Counted from the stretch's first letter, positions 1-7,851 are shown. The stretch: 13,752 bases of DNA from Treponema sp. (GCA_031261385.1 JAISJS010000371.1:1-13752), one strand, 5' to 3'. Program-made: numbers and translations. The notes: generated from the letters alone by a model not told the origin.

Positions 1-525
1 AACCAAGCCGCCGCCGGTGGTCAGGTACGGTGACGTTATCGTTATTTCATTCTTATCTTCAATACTTTCGATGTACCAGGATCGCTTCCGGGGATCATAA
101 CCGGGATTTTTATATTCACCCTCCGGGGCCTGGGCATACTGGCCGTCATTATTTGCCATGAACACAAGGCCATAATTTTCATTGGAAGCAGATACCCGGA
201 TAAATTCGTCATAAATACGCTGTTCATACGGGGGATGGTTGACATACCAGAGCGTGGTTCTTTTGGTGGTATCAAGGTAGCTGGTCAGCTTGCCCCGGGA
301 ATCCCGTACAAGGTCCAGCCCGGCGAGGTATTGGATACTCATGGCGCCGGGTTCCAGAAAAGCCCTGATCCGCTCTTCGACCCGTTCCAACTGGCTTGTG
401 GCGAGGGCGTGGAATGTTTTATCGGCGGATTTTCTGGTTGACGAAAATACGATAAAGGCAATAGTGCCGTAAGCAAGGCTAAGGCATATTGAAAATGTCA
501 GAATCAAACGAATACGTATCGACAT
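1..525 (-). CDS. Methyl-accepting chemotaxis protein, N-terminal part (Cache sensor), truncated by window edge
   Basis: Reading right to left from an ATG at 523-525, 175 codons run open to the window edge. Residues about 6-28 form one hydrophobic segment after a short basic start (MSIRIR), as expected for the first membrane helix of a chemoreceptor. The rest reads as an extracytoplasmic ligand-binding domain. Residues 144-151 (DPRKRSWY) match the DPR-x-R-x-WY signature common in dCache domains. HAMP and signalling domains would lie outside the window, so calling it a chemoreceptor rather than a Cache-containing histidine kinase or cyclase is inference. AGG at about 8 bases before the ATG is a modest ribosome binding site. 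The tRNA-Thr gene on the same strand ends 17 bases upstream, so the two may share a transcript. Confidence 0.8.
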   Translation of the reverse strand, partial: MSIRIRLILTFSICLSLAYGTIAFIVFSSTRKSADKTFHALATSQLERVEERIRAFLEPGAMSIQYLAGLDLVRDSRGKLTSYLDTTKRTTLWYVNHPPYEQRIYDEFIRVSASNENYGLVFMANNDGQYAQAPEGEYKNPGYDPRKRSWYIESIEDKNEITITSPYLTTGGGLV

Positions 526-542
526 AATATACCTGCCCGTTC

Positions 543-615
543 AGCCAAGACGCGGAATCGAACCGCGGACCTGCGCATTACGAGTGCGCCGCTCTGCCAA
601 CTGAGCCATCTTGGC
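543..615 (-). tRNA. tRNA-Thr, anticodon CGU
   Basis: The reverse complement folds as a standard 73-nucleotide cloverleaf. The acceptor stem GCCAAGA pairs with TCTTGGC over 7 bp. The D stem is GCTC/GAGC. The anticodon stem GCGCA/TGCGC encloses the loop CTCGTAA, giving anticodon CGT (plus-strand 580-582). The T arm is CGCGG-TTCGATT-CCGCG. It reads the threonine codon ACG. The discriminator base is T at 543. The following bases (GAA) show that the CCA end is not encoded, so it must be added after processing. Confidence 0.96.
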
Positions 616-625
616 GATAAAACAA

Positions 626-655
626 ATTGTACCATATGACGGTAGAATGTTTCAA
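626..655 (-). promoter_or_regulatory. Probable sigma-70-type promoter for tRNA-Thr (and possibly the downstream chemoreceptor)
   Basis: On the minus strand, TTGAAA (plus 650-655) lies 18 bases upstream of TACAAT (plus 626-631). The predicted start is about 620, just before the tRNA 5' end at 615. Each hexamer differs from consensus by one base. No second promoter fits in the 17 bases between the tRNA and the chemoreceptor start codon. The element also lies within the upstream region of the plus-strand operon that starts at 693, for which I see no clear promoter. Confidence 0.5.
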
Positions 656-692
656 GCCAATAAGCTATATTGAAGGAAAAGGAGAAACGCCC

Positions 693-1217
693 ATGTCTGA
701 CAGTGATAATCCCTATGAGAGTCCGCAGGCTCCGGCTGCTCCGGATGGGTCTGCCGCCCCTTCGGGAATTCTGACCGAAACCATGCTTCGCTTTCTTAAG
801 GATGCATCCCCCTGGCTCCGTTTTCTCGGCATTTTGGGTTTTATCAGCAGCGGCTCACTGGCTCTGGTGGGAATTGCTTTCTTCGCCCTGTTTCCCCTGA
901 TGTCGGGGCTTCTGGAGTCTGTGCCCGGATTTGATGAAATCAGCGATGTATTCGGCGTGCTGCTTGGCGGAGTGTACGGGGTGTATTTTATCGGGTTTGC
1001 GGCCTTTTCTTTTGTTCCTGCCTTTTTTACCTACAATTTTGGCAAAAAAATCAGCGATTACCTCCGGAGTAATTCGGAAAAGGATCTGGAGCTGGCCCTT
1101 AGAAACAACAAGTCCCTGTGGAAGTTCAAGGGAATACTCTACCTTATTGGTATTGCTTTTATTCCCGTGATATCAATCATCACCATTATCATAGCGGCGG
1201 TTGCGGCGCTTGCCTAA
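693..1217 (+). CDS. DUF5362-like integral membrane protein, first gene of the MoxR/DUF58 operon
   Basis: A 174-residue protein. I chose the ATG at 693 because AAAAGGAG (677-684) sits 8 bases upstream; an in-frame TTG at 627 lacks such a site and overlaps the tRNA promoter. Residues 1-25 are polar and rich in Pro, Ala and Ser. Hydrophobic segments lie at about 43-70, 86-113 and 147-170, separated by a charged stretch at about 118-140 (KKISDYLRSN, then EKDLELALRNN). The overall look resembles the DUF5362 family; I recognise the pattern but cannot verify it by search. No function is known. Its stop codon overlaps the start of the RDD gene (TAATG), so it is very likely co-translated with the membrane proteins that follow and may belong to the same complex. 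Confidence 0.85.
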   Translation: MSDSDNPYESPQAPAAPDGSAAPSGILTETMLRFLKDASPWLRFLGILGFISSGSLALVGIAFFALFPLMSGLLESVPGFDEISDVFGVLLGGVYGVYFIGFAAFSFVPAFFTYNFGKKISDYLRSNSEKDLELALRNNKSLWKFKGILYLIGIAFIPVISIITIIIAAVAALA

Positions 1218-1978
1218 TGACCGCTTCCGGTTATAAAGAGGGTGTTGATTCTTCTCTGGGCGTCCTTACCCCCGAGGGGATTGAGTTTACCCTTTTTCCT
1301 GCGGGGCTTCCCATTCGCACCTGCGCCTATGCAATTGATAAATCCATTCAATGGGCTTTTCTGCTGATCATCATTATCGTTGCAAGTTTGTCGGGGAATT
1401 TTGGCGGCAGATGGATGATGCTGATACTCCTCTTTTTGATCGATTGGTTTTATCATGTGATCTTTGAGCTGCTGTTCCGCGGTCAAAGTCCCGGAAAGCG
1501 GATTATGGGAATTCGGGTGGTGCGGAGCGATGGGTCGCCGGTGAATCCCGGCTCATCCCTTCTGCGGAACCTGCTGCGTTTTGCCGATACTTTTTTCTTT
1601 CTCTGCCCCATTGCCCTTATCACGATGTCTGCCTCCGGCGGGTTCAGGCGCCTGGGGGATTGGGCGGGAGGGACCCTCGTGATATATGCTGCGGGCGCCA
1701 CTTCCGCGCCGCCCCTGCGGGCTCCGGAAGATGTACCGCCTTCCCTCAGAATTGACGGAATTTTCAAGCCGGATATTTCGCGGCTCTCACACGCGGAGAA
1801 ACAGGCTATCCTGATGTTTGCCCGGCGCTATCCTCTGCTGGGGGAGGCCAGGGCGAATGAGATAGCACAGGTCTTTGTCTGCTGTCTGCGGCAGGACGCT
1901 CCGGCAGAGATCTCCGATTCCGCATATCTTTTGGCTGCCGCCCGGCGGCTTGCAGGCGGAGAGCGGGGGGCGGCATGA
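1217..1978 (+). CDS. RDD family membrane protein
   Basis: A 253-residue protein. The ATG at 1217 overlaps the preceding stop (TAATG) without its own clear ribosome binding site, which points to translational coupling. RDD-domain hallmarks are visible: Arg34 and Asp41 in the first helix region (RTCAYAID), the GQSPGKRIMGIRVV motif at 89-102, RNLLRFAD ending at Asp124, and RRLGDWAGGTLVI at 144-156. Hydrophobic segments lie at about 43-58, 66-86 and 124-140. After the membrane domain there is a charged soluble tail of about 95 residues (from about 160) that is probably cytoplasmic. RDD proteins are proposed to be transport- or channel-like, but the role here is unknown. Pairing with SpoIIM/DUF95 immediately downstream is a common arrangement in MoxR/DUF58 clusters. 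Confidence 0.92.
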   Translation: MTASGYKEGVDSSLGVLTPEGIEFTLFPAGLPIRTCAYAIDKSIQWAFLLIIIIVASLSGNFGGRWMMLILLFLIDWFYHVIFELLFRGQSPGKRIMGIRVVRSDGSPVNPGSSLLRNLLRFADTFFFLCPIALITMSASGGFRRLGDWAGGTLVIYAAGATSAPPLRAPEDVPPSLRIDGIFKPDISRLSHAEKQAILMFARRYPLLGEARANEIAQVFVCCLRQDAPAEISDSAYLLAAARRLAGGERGAA

Positions 1979-2937
1979 CAGAACGGAATTTTATCCGGCG
2001 CAGGCAGGGCTCCTGGCAGGAATTTGAAGCGCTTGTTTCAGGAAACAGGCGGGCGGTTCGTTCTGCTGCGGCGGGTTTCCCCCGCCGTTTCCGTGAACTG
2101 ACTCAGGATCTCAATACTGCCCGTGCCCACAGCTTTGATCCTGCGATCATCGAAAAACTCAACCGTTTGGTGAATGAGGGGAACCAGATCCTCTATGGCC
2201 ACAGCGGCGGGTTTATCAAGCCGCTGGTGCGTTTCATCCTTACCACCTTTCCGCAAAAGGTCCGTTCCCAATGGCGGGGAATAGGCGCCGCCTTTTTGAT
2301 CTTTTACGGCCTTGCGGTTTTTTTTGGTTTTCTGACTGTCCGTTTTCCCGATTTGGTTTATGAGTTAATTCCCGAATCCCAGGCGGAAAGTCTTGAGGAG
2401 ATGTACAACCCGGAAGCGGAACATTTTCTTGTTCCCCGTGATGTAAGTTCCGATGCCGATATGTTTGGTTTTTATATCTACAACAATATTTCCATCGCGT
2501 TTAAGATCTTTGCCGGGGGAATTCTTGCGGGGGCGGGGAGTCTTCTGATGCTTTGTTTTAATGCGGTATTTTTGGGAACCGCAGCGGGACACATTATCAA
2601 CAATGGATTTGCAGAAACGTTTTTCCCCTTTATCATCGGGCACAGCAGTTTTGAATTGACGGCGATCATATTCAGCGCCCAGGGCGGATTGCTTTTGGGG
2701 TACAGCGTTTTTGTTACCCGCGGTTTAAGCCGCGGAGCGTCTCTTAAAAAGGCAGGGAGGGAGGCCATGCCCCTTATTGCGGGGAGCGCCATGCTTCTGG
2801 TGATTGCTGCGGTCATCGAGGCGTTTTGGTCATCGCGGTACAGTCTTCCTCTGGCGGTACGCCTGGGTGTTGGCATAAGCGGCTGGGTGTTATTGCTTAC
2901 ATATTTTTTATTTGCCGGAAAGGGCCGTGACAACTGA
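1975..2937 (+). CDS. Stage II sporulation protein M-like (SpoIIM/DUF95) membrane protein
   Basis: A 320-residue protein starting in an ATGA overlap with the RDD gene. A basic soluble N-terminal region (1-100) is followed by hydrophobic segments at about 101-121, 175-200, 212-245, 266-283 and 293-313. Family-typical motifs include YNNISIAF (169-176) and GHSSFELTAI (222-231), plus Glu282 in the EAFWS stretch. The name comes from the Bacillus protein needed for engulfment. Homologues in non-sporulating bacteria lie next to RDD and MoxR genes and are thought to be membrane-complex components. Nothing in the window suggests sporulation, so the name should not be read as a function. Confidence 0.92.
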   Translation: MTERNFIRRRQGSWQEFEALVSGNRRAVRSAAAGFPRRFRELTQDLNTARAHSFDPAIIEKLNRLVNEGNQILYGHSGGFIKPLVRFILTTFPQKVRSQWRGIGAAFLIFYGLAVFFGFLTVRFPDLVYELIPESQAESLEEMYNPEAEHFLVPRDVSSDADMFGFYIYNNISIAFKIFAGGILAGAGSLLMLCFNAVFLGTAAGHIINNGFAETFFPFIIGHSSFELTAIIFSAQGGLLLGYSVFVTRGLSRGASLKKAGREAMPLIAGSAMLLVIAAVIEAFWSSRYSLPLAVRLGVGISGWVLLLTYFLFAGKGRDN

Positions 2938-4393
2938 CAGACTTACGGCCTCCGGCAGAGGCCTCCGCCTGCGGCGGCGGAATTTTTGGGAAGCGGCGGA
3001 TTCAGGCCTGCTCCTCTGGCGGAAAAATTTTTTCCTGTTCCTGCCGTTTTTTGCCATACCTCTCTGGATATGCGCCTTTGCCCTCAGGCTGCTTCCGGAA
3101 AATTTTCGTTCCTGGTCGCCGCTTGTCCTGTGGTTTTTAAAGCCTCTTTTTGACCGGCCTGTTCTGCATATTATCTCGGTGCGTTTTTTTGAGAAGGACT
3201 GCGGCATGAAACGCCTGCTCCGGGGGTTTTGGAAAACTATTTTTCGCGCTCTTCCGGGGGATTTGCTCTGGCGGCGTTTTAGTCCGTTCCGTTCCGCAGT
3301 AATGCCGGTGCGGATTCTGGAAAACGTGAAGTCCCGGGAGGCAAAACGGCGCAGACAGGCCCTTAAAATGGGCGGACTTAATTTCGGCGCCTTCCTTACC
3401 ATTTGGGGCATTGCCCTGTCTGTCGTGCTGATGGGCGGGGAGATTTTGTTTTCTTTTGTAATGATTGAACTGGTTCAGGAAAATTATATTTCTTCGGTCA
3501 GTGATTTTTTAACCAATGGCGAAATTTTTTATTATGCCGCCTGGTGCGTCAATTATATGCTGGTGGAAAGCATATATGTCTGCATGGGGTTTGGCGTTTA
3601 TATCAACAGCAGAGTCGAAGTTGAGGGCTGGGATATAGAGATTTTGTTCCGGAATATCGCAGAAGCGGCGCGTAAAAAAGGCCCGATCCTTGCGGCGCTT
3701 GTTTTTATTGCCGCATTTGGCTTCTTTTCACCTGCAGCAGTTTCCGCAGCGGAGTCTCCGGCTCCGATAACACAGGCGCCGCTTGAAACGCTGGAAGAAA
3801 TATTTTCTTCCGGTGATTTTGGCGGCGAGAAGGACGGGTGGGGAATCCGGCTGAAAAAACCGATTGAGCTGCGGGAAGCGCCGGATTTTGATTTTGATAT
3901 TGCCCCCTGGATGGAAAAAATAAAACAAATATTTGCCGTAACGCTGCGCGTTATCCTTGCTGCGGTTATCGCTGCCCTTGCCGTGATGACTTTTTTATAT
4001 TTTCGTAAAAATTACCGGCCAAAGACACACATCGCTTCCGAGGTAAAAATTTCTTCACATTATGCCAAAAAGGGAGAACGCCCGGAATTGCTGCTGGAAA
4101 AAGCGCAGGGCTTTTATGCGCGCGGAGAAATTCGAATCGCCTGGGGGTACTGTTTTTCTGCGGCGATCGGGTTTTGGTCCCTGCGCTGCGGAATTGTTTT
4201 CCCCGATAACGCAACAGAATATGAATGTCTCCGCCTGGTCCGTTCGGTAGAGACGCCTGACACTTCCCCGTCGGAGTTTGCCGATCTGGTCGTTCAATGG
4301 GCAGGGCTTGCCTATGGGGGAAGGCGCCCCGGTGAAGGGGCTTTTGAGAAAGCCATTGCCCATTGTAAAACCATGGAGACAGGCCATGCGTAA
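2927..4393 (+). CDS. Large membrane protein with DUF4129-like C-terminal domain
   Basis: I chose GTG at 2927: GGAAAGGG (2917-2924) lies just upstream and the gene then overlaps SpoIIM by 11 bases. An in-frame TTG at 2912 is less likely. The protein has 488 residues. The N-terminal half is basic and membrane-bound, with hydrophobic segments at about 33-56, 63-84, 150-182, 199-225 and 253-275, and an EGWDIEILFR motif near 233-242. Residues 251-275 look like a signal peptide ending in VSAAES, followed by an extracytoplasmic stretch (276-330) and another helix (335-358). The C-terminal cytoplasmic part (about 385-480) matches DUF4129: FYARGEIRIAWGYCF, a WSLRCGI stretch, then AYGGRRPGEGAF. Function is unknown. 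The neighbours are the usual DUF4129 partners DUF4350, MoxR and DUF58. Confidence 0.85.
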   Translation: MTTDRLTASGRGLRLRRRNFWEAADSGLLLWRKNFFLFLPFFAIPLWICAFALRLLPENFRSWSPLVLWFLKPLFDRPVLHIISVRFFEKDCGMKRLLRGFWKTIFRALPGDLLWRRFSPFRSAVMPVRILENVKSREAKRRRQALKMGGLNFGAFLTIWGIALSVVLMGGEILFSFVMIELVQENYISSVSDFLTNGEIFYYAAWCVNYMLVESIYVCMGFGVYINSRVEVEGWDIEILFRNIAEAARKKGPILAALVFIAAFGFFSPAAVSAAESPAPITQAPLETLEEIFSSGDFGGEKDGWGIRLKKPIELREAPDFDFDIAPWMEKIKQIFAVTLRVILAAVIAALAVMTFLYFRKNYRPKTHIASEVKISSHYAKKGERPELLLEKAQGFYARGEIRIAWGYCFSAAIGFWSLRCGIVFPDNATEYECLRLVRSVETPDTSPSEFADLVVQWAGLAYGGRRPGEGAFEKAIAHCKTMETGHA

Positions 4394-5462
4394 ATATGTG
4401 ATAATATCCGGAATTGCTGCCGCGGTCCTGCTGCTCATCGGTTTTTTTGTCTACAAAAATTTTGAAATTTATCCGCGGAAGGTTCCTGTCGGACCGGCGC
4501 GAAGTGTTACCGTGAACAATTACTATGCCCTGGAAAAATGGCTCGCCAAAACGGGCCATCCGGTCCGTGTTGAAAAACAGGGAACCCCCGGCAGCATTGT
4601 TTCGGGAACGAAAAAAGCGGTGGTCATTCAGTCATCCGTCTTTGACTGGAAAAACGCCGCTGAAATTCTTACCCCCTGGATAGAAGCCGGCGGCTTTCTC
4701 GTGGTATCTGTCGATGACTATTTTGATGACGATGAAGGCCCCGCCGCTTTTCTGGAAACACTGGGCCTGCGGTATGAAAATTATAATGGACCGGATGATG
4801 AATCGGCAGCGCCGCTTAGTGAGGATCTGTCTCCCGATTTTGACCGGAATATTTATTTTACGTATACCGGCGCCGTTCCGGCTGTCATAATGGAAGACCC
4901 TGCCGGTATCATACGGCTTGTGAAAATTACCGCGGGAAAAGGGGCGGTGACGGTGATCGGCAGCCCCGTTTTCATGTATAATGATTATCTTGAGGAGCGG
5001 GAGCTGAATGCCCGCCTGTCCTGGGATCTAACCGGGGCTGCCGCGGGGGATGAAGATCCGGGGGTGCTTTTTATCCACGGGAAACGGACGGTGAAAAGCC
5101 TCTTTGGAAAACTTGCGGAGCGGGGCAATATTTTACCGCCGGGCCTTTCGGTTTTAATTCTTATCGTCGCGGGATTTTGGATGGTTCTTCCGTCCTTTGG
5201 ACTTTTGTTCCGGGAACGTGAACAATCCCTGCGGCCCATTCGGGAACGGTTTCTTGCGGAAACCCACTTTTTAAAAAAGTACCGCGCTCTGGAAACGTAT
5301 CTGGAAATTTACCTGAGGGAAATAAAAGCAAAAGGGCAGGGCCGGAAGCCGGAAGGCGAGCTTGCAGCAATAGAGAATGTTCTAAAGAAAGGGAAGGGTT
5401 TACGATACAATGACCTGGTCCGGAGCTTGAAAATTTGTCAGACCATTATGGAGCGTTTATGA
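4386..5462 (+). CDS. DUF4350-like membrane-anchored protein
   Basis: A 358-residue protein. The ATG at 4386 has GGAG at 4375-4378 and overlaps the previous gene by 8 bases; upstream in-frame starts would overlap it far more. A helix at residues 5-23 leads to an extracytoplasmic domain (about 24-250) whose pattern resembles the GATase-like DUF4350 fold, including WLAKTGHPVR (52-61), a beta strand with acidic residues (FLVVSVDDYFDDD, 104-116) and a glycine-containing strand near 184-193. A second helix lies at 252-275. It is followed by a basic cytoplasmic tail (276-358) rich in Arg, Lys and Glu. This two-helix layout is the one usual for DUF4350 proteins next to MoxR. The binding partner or ligand of the domain is unknown. 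Confidence 0.82.
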   Translation: MRKYVIISGIAAAVLLLIGFFVYKNFEIYPRKVPVGPARSVTVNNYYALEKWLAKTGHPVRVEKQGTPGSIVSGTKKAVVIQSSVFDWKNAAEILTPWIEAGGFLVVSVDDYFDDDEGPAAFLETLGLRYENYNGPDDESAAPLSEDLSPDFDRNIYFTYTGAVPAVIMEDPAGIIRLVKITAGKGAVTVIGSPVFMYNDYLEERELNARLSWDLTGAAAGDEDPGVLFIHGKRTVKSLFGKLAERGNILPPGLSVLILIVAGFWMVLPSFGLLFREREQSLRPIRERFLAETHFLKKYRALETYLEIYLREIKAKGQGRKPEGELAAIENVLKKGKGLRYNDLVRSLKICQTIMERL

Positions 5463-6463
5463 AAGAAGTACATGAGTTTACCTCGCCGGCAGAGGCAGTT
5501 GAAGCCGCTGAAAAAATCGAGCAGGTGCGGGCGGAAATTGCCAGGGCCTTTGTCGGCCAAAAAGAACTGGTGGATCATGCTTTGATCACATTGATTGCAG
5601 GGGGACATCTTCTGGTCGAGGGAGTGCCGGGGCTCGGCAAGACCCTCTTGGTACGTTCCCTTGCCCGTGCGATAGGCGGTGAATCAAAACGGGTGCAGTT
5701 TACCCCGGACCTTATGCCCAGCGACATTACCGGGAATATCATGCTGGACACTCAATCGGGAAAATTTATTACCCGAAAGGGGCCGATTTTTACCAACCTT
5801 TTTATCGCAGACGAAATCAACCGCGCCCCCGCCAAAACCCAGGCCAGCCTCTTTGAGGCCATGCAGGAATTTCAGGTGAGCCTTGACGGGGCCGGTCTCC
5901 CGCTGCCTGCGCCGTTTATGGTTTTGGCGACACAGAACCCCTTTGAGCATGAGGGAACCTATCCCCTGCCCGATGCCCAAAAAGATCGTTTCCTTATGAA
6001 GATAATTGCCGATTATCCCCCTGCCGAGGAGGAGAAGATCATGGTCGCCCTGGTACTTGCCGGGGACAGCGGCGCGGAACTTTCAGTTTCCGAAGTGGGG
6101 ACTGTGCTGGGCGCCGGGGAATTTATTGCCATACGGGACCGCGCCTCCCGGCTCCGTGCAGATCCTCTGGTAATCGATTATGCAGTGCGCCTTACCGCCG
6201 CTACGCGCGGAAGCTCTTATGTGCAAAGCGGCGCAGGTCCCCGCGGCAGCCTCGCCCTTATCCGCTGCGCCCGCGCCCGCGCCCTCCTTGAAGGCAGGGA
6301 TTTTGTGCTCCCCGACGACATCAAGGCGCTGGCCTCTCCGGTCCTGGCGCACCGGCTTACCCTTTCCGCGGAAAGCGAGCTGGAAGGCCTTGGAGACAGG
6401 CAGATTATCGAGGACCTTGTTTCCAAAACCGAAGCCCCCCGCGGAGCGCCAGGCGAAGTATGA
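5459..6463 (+). CDS. MoxR family AAA+ ATPase
   Basis: A 334-residue cytoplasmic ATPase. I chose ATG at 5459, in an ATGA overlap with the DUF4350 stop and behind TGGAG (5449-5453); an in-frame TTG at 5435 is the alternative. Motifs appear in the expected order: Walker A GVPGLGKT (55-62), Walker B LFIADE (114-119) followed by INRAPAKTQ, sensor 1 in ATQNP (157-161), DAQKDRF with the likely arginine finger (172-178), and sensor 2 in GPRGS (260-264). All key residues are present, so it should hydrolyse ATP. MoxR ATPases act as chaperone-like factors for assembly or metal insertion of partner proteins. The DUF58 partner is encoded directly after it. Confidence 0.97.
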   Translation: MKEVHEFTSPAEAVEAAEKIEQVRAEIARAFVGQKELVDHALITLIAGGHLLVEGVPGLGKTLLVRSLARAIGGESKRVQFTPDLMPSDITGNIMLDTQSGKFITRKGPIFTNLFIADEINRAPAKTQASLFEAMQEFQVSLDGAGLPLPAPFMVLATQNPFEHEGTYPLPDAQKDRFLMKIIADYPPAEEEKIMVALVLAGDSGAELSVSEVGTVLGAGEFIAIRDRASRLRADPLVIDYAVRLTAATRGSSYVQSGAGPRGSLALIRCARARALLEGRDFVLPDDIKALASPVLAHRLTLSAESELEGLGDRQIIEDLVSKTEAPRGAPGEV

Positions 6464-7842
6464 ACCTCAACCAAGCGCAGAGCGCGCAGGTTCCAGTGTA
6501 CTTGTACCTCAAACCGGGGAAGGGGCTTTTTATCGCCGCGCTGCTGTATCTTGTTCTCGGCGCTGCGGCGTTTTTTTCACAAGCGGTTTTTCTCATCTGG
6601 TTTCTCACGGGAATCTGTCTGCTTCCCTTCATCATTGCCGATGCGCTTGTGCTTGCAATCCTGACCGATCGTTTAAAACCGGAAAGGACTTTGCCCCTTT
6701 CACTTGCCCAGGGGGAACCCGTCAAGGTAACCATTGCCATAAGCCGGGAGAAAAAACCGCTTGTTCCCCGGAGCATACTCCTTTATGACCTTTACCCCGC
6801 ACTGATGCAGTGCAATGTATTTCCTGCAAAACTCGATCGCAGCGTTTTAAAGAACGGCGGCACACTGATTTTTGAATACCCGCTTTTACCGGCTGAACGG
6901 GGGCCCTGGGAATTTACCGGCCTGGAATTTCTATTGGGATCATTCCTCGGGTTTTGGCAGCTCCGGGTCACCCGGCAGGTAACGAACCGCGGACGGACCT
7001 ATCCTGATTTTAAAAAACTCAGCCGGGGGCAGGAACTGCGCGGAGTTATGGAACAGCGGGGCCTTATTGAAATCCGCAGGCGGGGGCAGGGGCTGGAATT
7101 TATGGGCCTCCGTGATTATCAGGAAGGGGATTCTATCCGGTCGATTGACTGGAATGCGACAAGCCGTAACCGGGAGCTTTCAGGCGGCTATAAGGTTATT
7201 GTCCGTGAGTATCAGGAGGAGCAGGATCAGCAGGTGCTTTTTATTCTTGATTCCGGGTACCGCCTTGCAGGCAGCCAGTTCGACAGCGCCCTTAACGGGG
7301 TTCTGCTCCTCTCCTATGCCGCATTGAAGCACGGAGACTCGGTTGCCGCGCTGACCTTTGGCGCCGCCGACAGGTGGATTCCGCCGCGCAAGGGAATAAG
7401 CACGCTCACCGGCCTTATGAACGGCCTGTATGATCTGCAAAGCAGCCCCGTTCCTTCGTCTCCCTTTTCCGCCCTGGAGAACGCCCTTGCAAAACTGCAC
7501 CGCCGTACTTTTATTATTTTGATAAGTAACTTTCGTGAGGAAGACGGAGAGTCCCTCTCCTGGATACTCAGACGGATTGAGCAGCGGCACCTCCTCCTGC
7601 TGGTAAGTTTCCGCGAAAGCGAAGCTGAAGGTATTGCCCGCCGGCCTGTTGAAAAAATCAACGCAGCTTCTCCCGAAGAAACGCTTGAAACCGCCGCTGC
7701 CTTTTCCTATCTTGCTTCCCGCCGCCGCCTGTATCAAAGCTGGGAACATCTGGGCCTCCTTACCCTTGAAACCAGCCCGGAAAAAATTTCCTCTGCGCTT
7801 ATCAATAAATATTTAAGCGTAAAACGGTCGGGAAGGCTGTAA
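6460..7842 (+). CDS. DUF58 domain-containing protein, partner of MoxR
   Basis: A 460-residue protein starting in an ATGA overlap with moxR. Two hydrophobic segments (about 21-40 and 42-67) anchor it in the membrane. The DUF58 signature is clear at residues 213-236: EFMGLRDYQEGDSIRSIDWN followed by ATSR. Residues 258-266 (QVLFILDSG) open a von Willebrand A-like fold. The position that carries DxSxS in a metal-binding VWA domain reads DSGYR here, so this motif is degenerate, as in some other DUF58 proteins. DUF58 proteins are regularly encoded next to MoxR and are thought to connect the ATPase to its membrane targets. This is the last member of the tightly overlapping gene block. Confidence 0.95.
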   Translation: MNLNQAQSAQVPVYLYLKPGKGLFIAALLYLVLGAAAFFSQAVFLIWFLTGICLLPFIIADALVLAILTDRLKPERTLPLSLAQGEPVKVTIAISREKKPLVPRSILLYDLYPALMQCNVFPAKLDRSVLKNGGTLIFEYPLLPAERGPWEFTGLEFLLGSFLGFWQLRVTRQVTNRGRTYPDFKKLSRGQELRGVMEQRGLIEIRRRGQGLEFMGLRDYQEGDSIRSIDWNATSRNRELSGGYKVIVREYQEEQDQQVLFILDSGYRLAGSQFDSALNGVLLLSYAALKHGDSVAALTFGAADRWIPPRKGISTLTGLMNGLYDLQSSPVPSSPFSALENALAKLHRRTFIILISNFREEDGESLSWILRRIEQRHLLLLVSFRESEAEGIARRPVEKINAASPEETLETAAAFSYLASRRRLYQSWEHLGLLTLETSPEKISSALINKYLSVKRSGRL

Positions 7843-7851
7843 AAATAATGT

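Noticed and set aside
627..692. N-terminal extension of the DUF5362-like gene from a TTG at 627
   Set aside because: No ribosome binding site, it overlaps the tRNA promoter, and the ATG at 693 has a strong one.
1118..1216. Upstream extension of the RDD gene from an ATG at 1118
   Set aside because: It would overlap the DUF5362-like gene by about 100 bases and encodes an unlikely His- and Cys-rich start; the TAATG overlap start fits the operon pattern.
1975..2937. Evidence of sporulation from the SpoIIM-like gene
   Set aside because: SpoIIM/DUF95 homologues are common in non-sporulating bacteria, and no other sporulation gene is present in the window.
2908..3411. Minus-strand open frame of 167 codons
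   Set aside because: Antisense to the well-supported DUF4129 gene, very Arg-rich with no recognisable motif; a mirror of GC-rich coding DNA.
3966..4559. Minus-strand open frame of 197 codons
   Set aside because: Spans the junction of two supported genes on the other strand, with no domain pattern or ribosome binding site.
7180..7749. Minus-strand open frame of 189 codons
   Set aside because: Antisense to the conserved core of DUF58; no motif.
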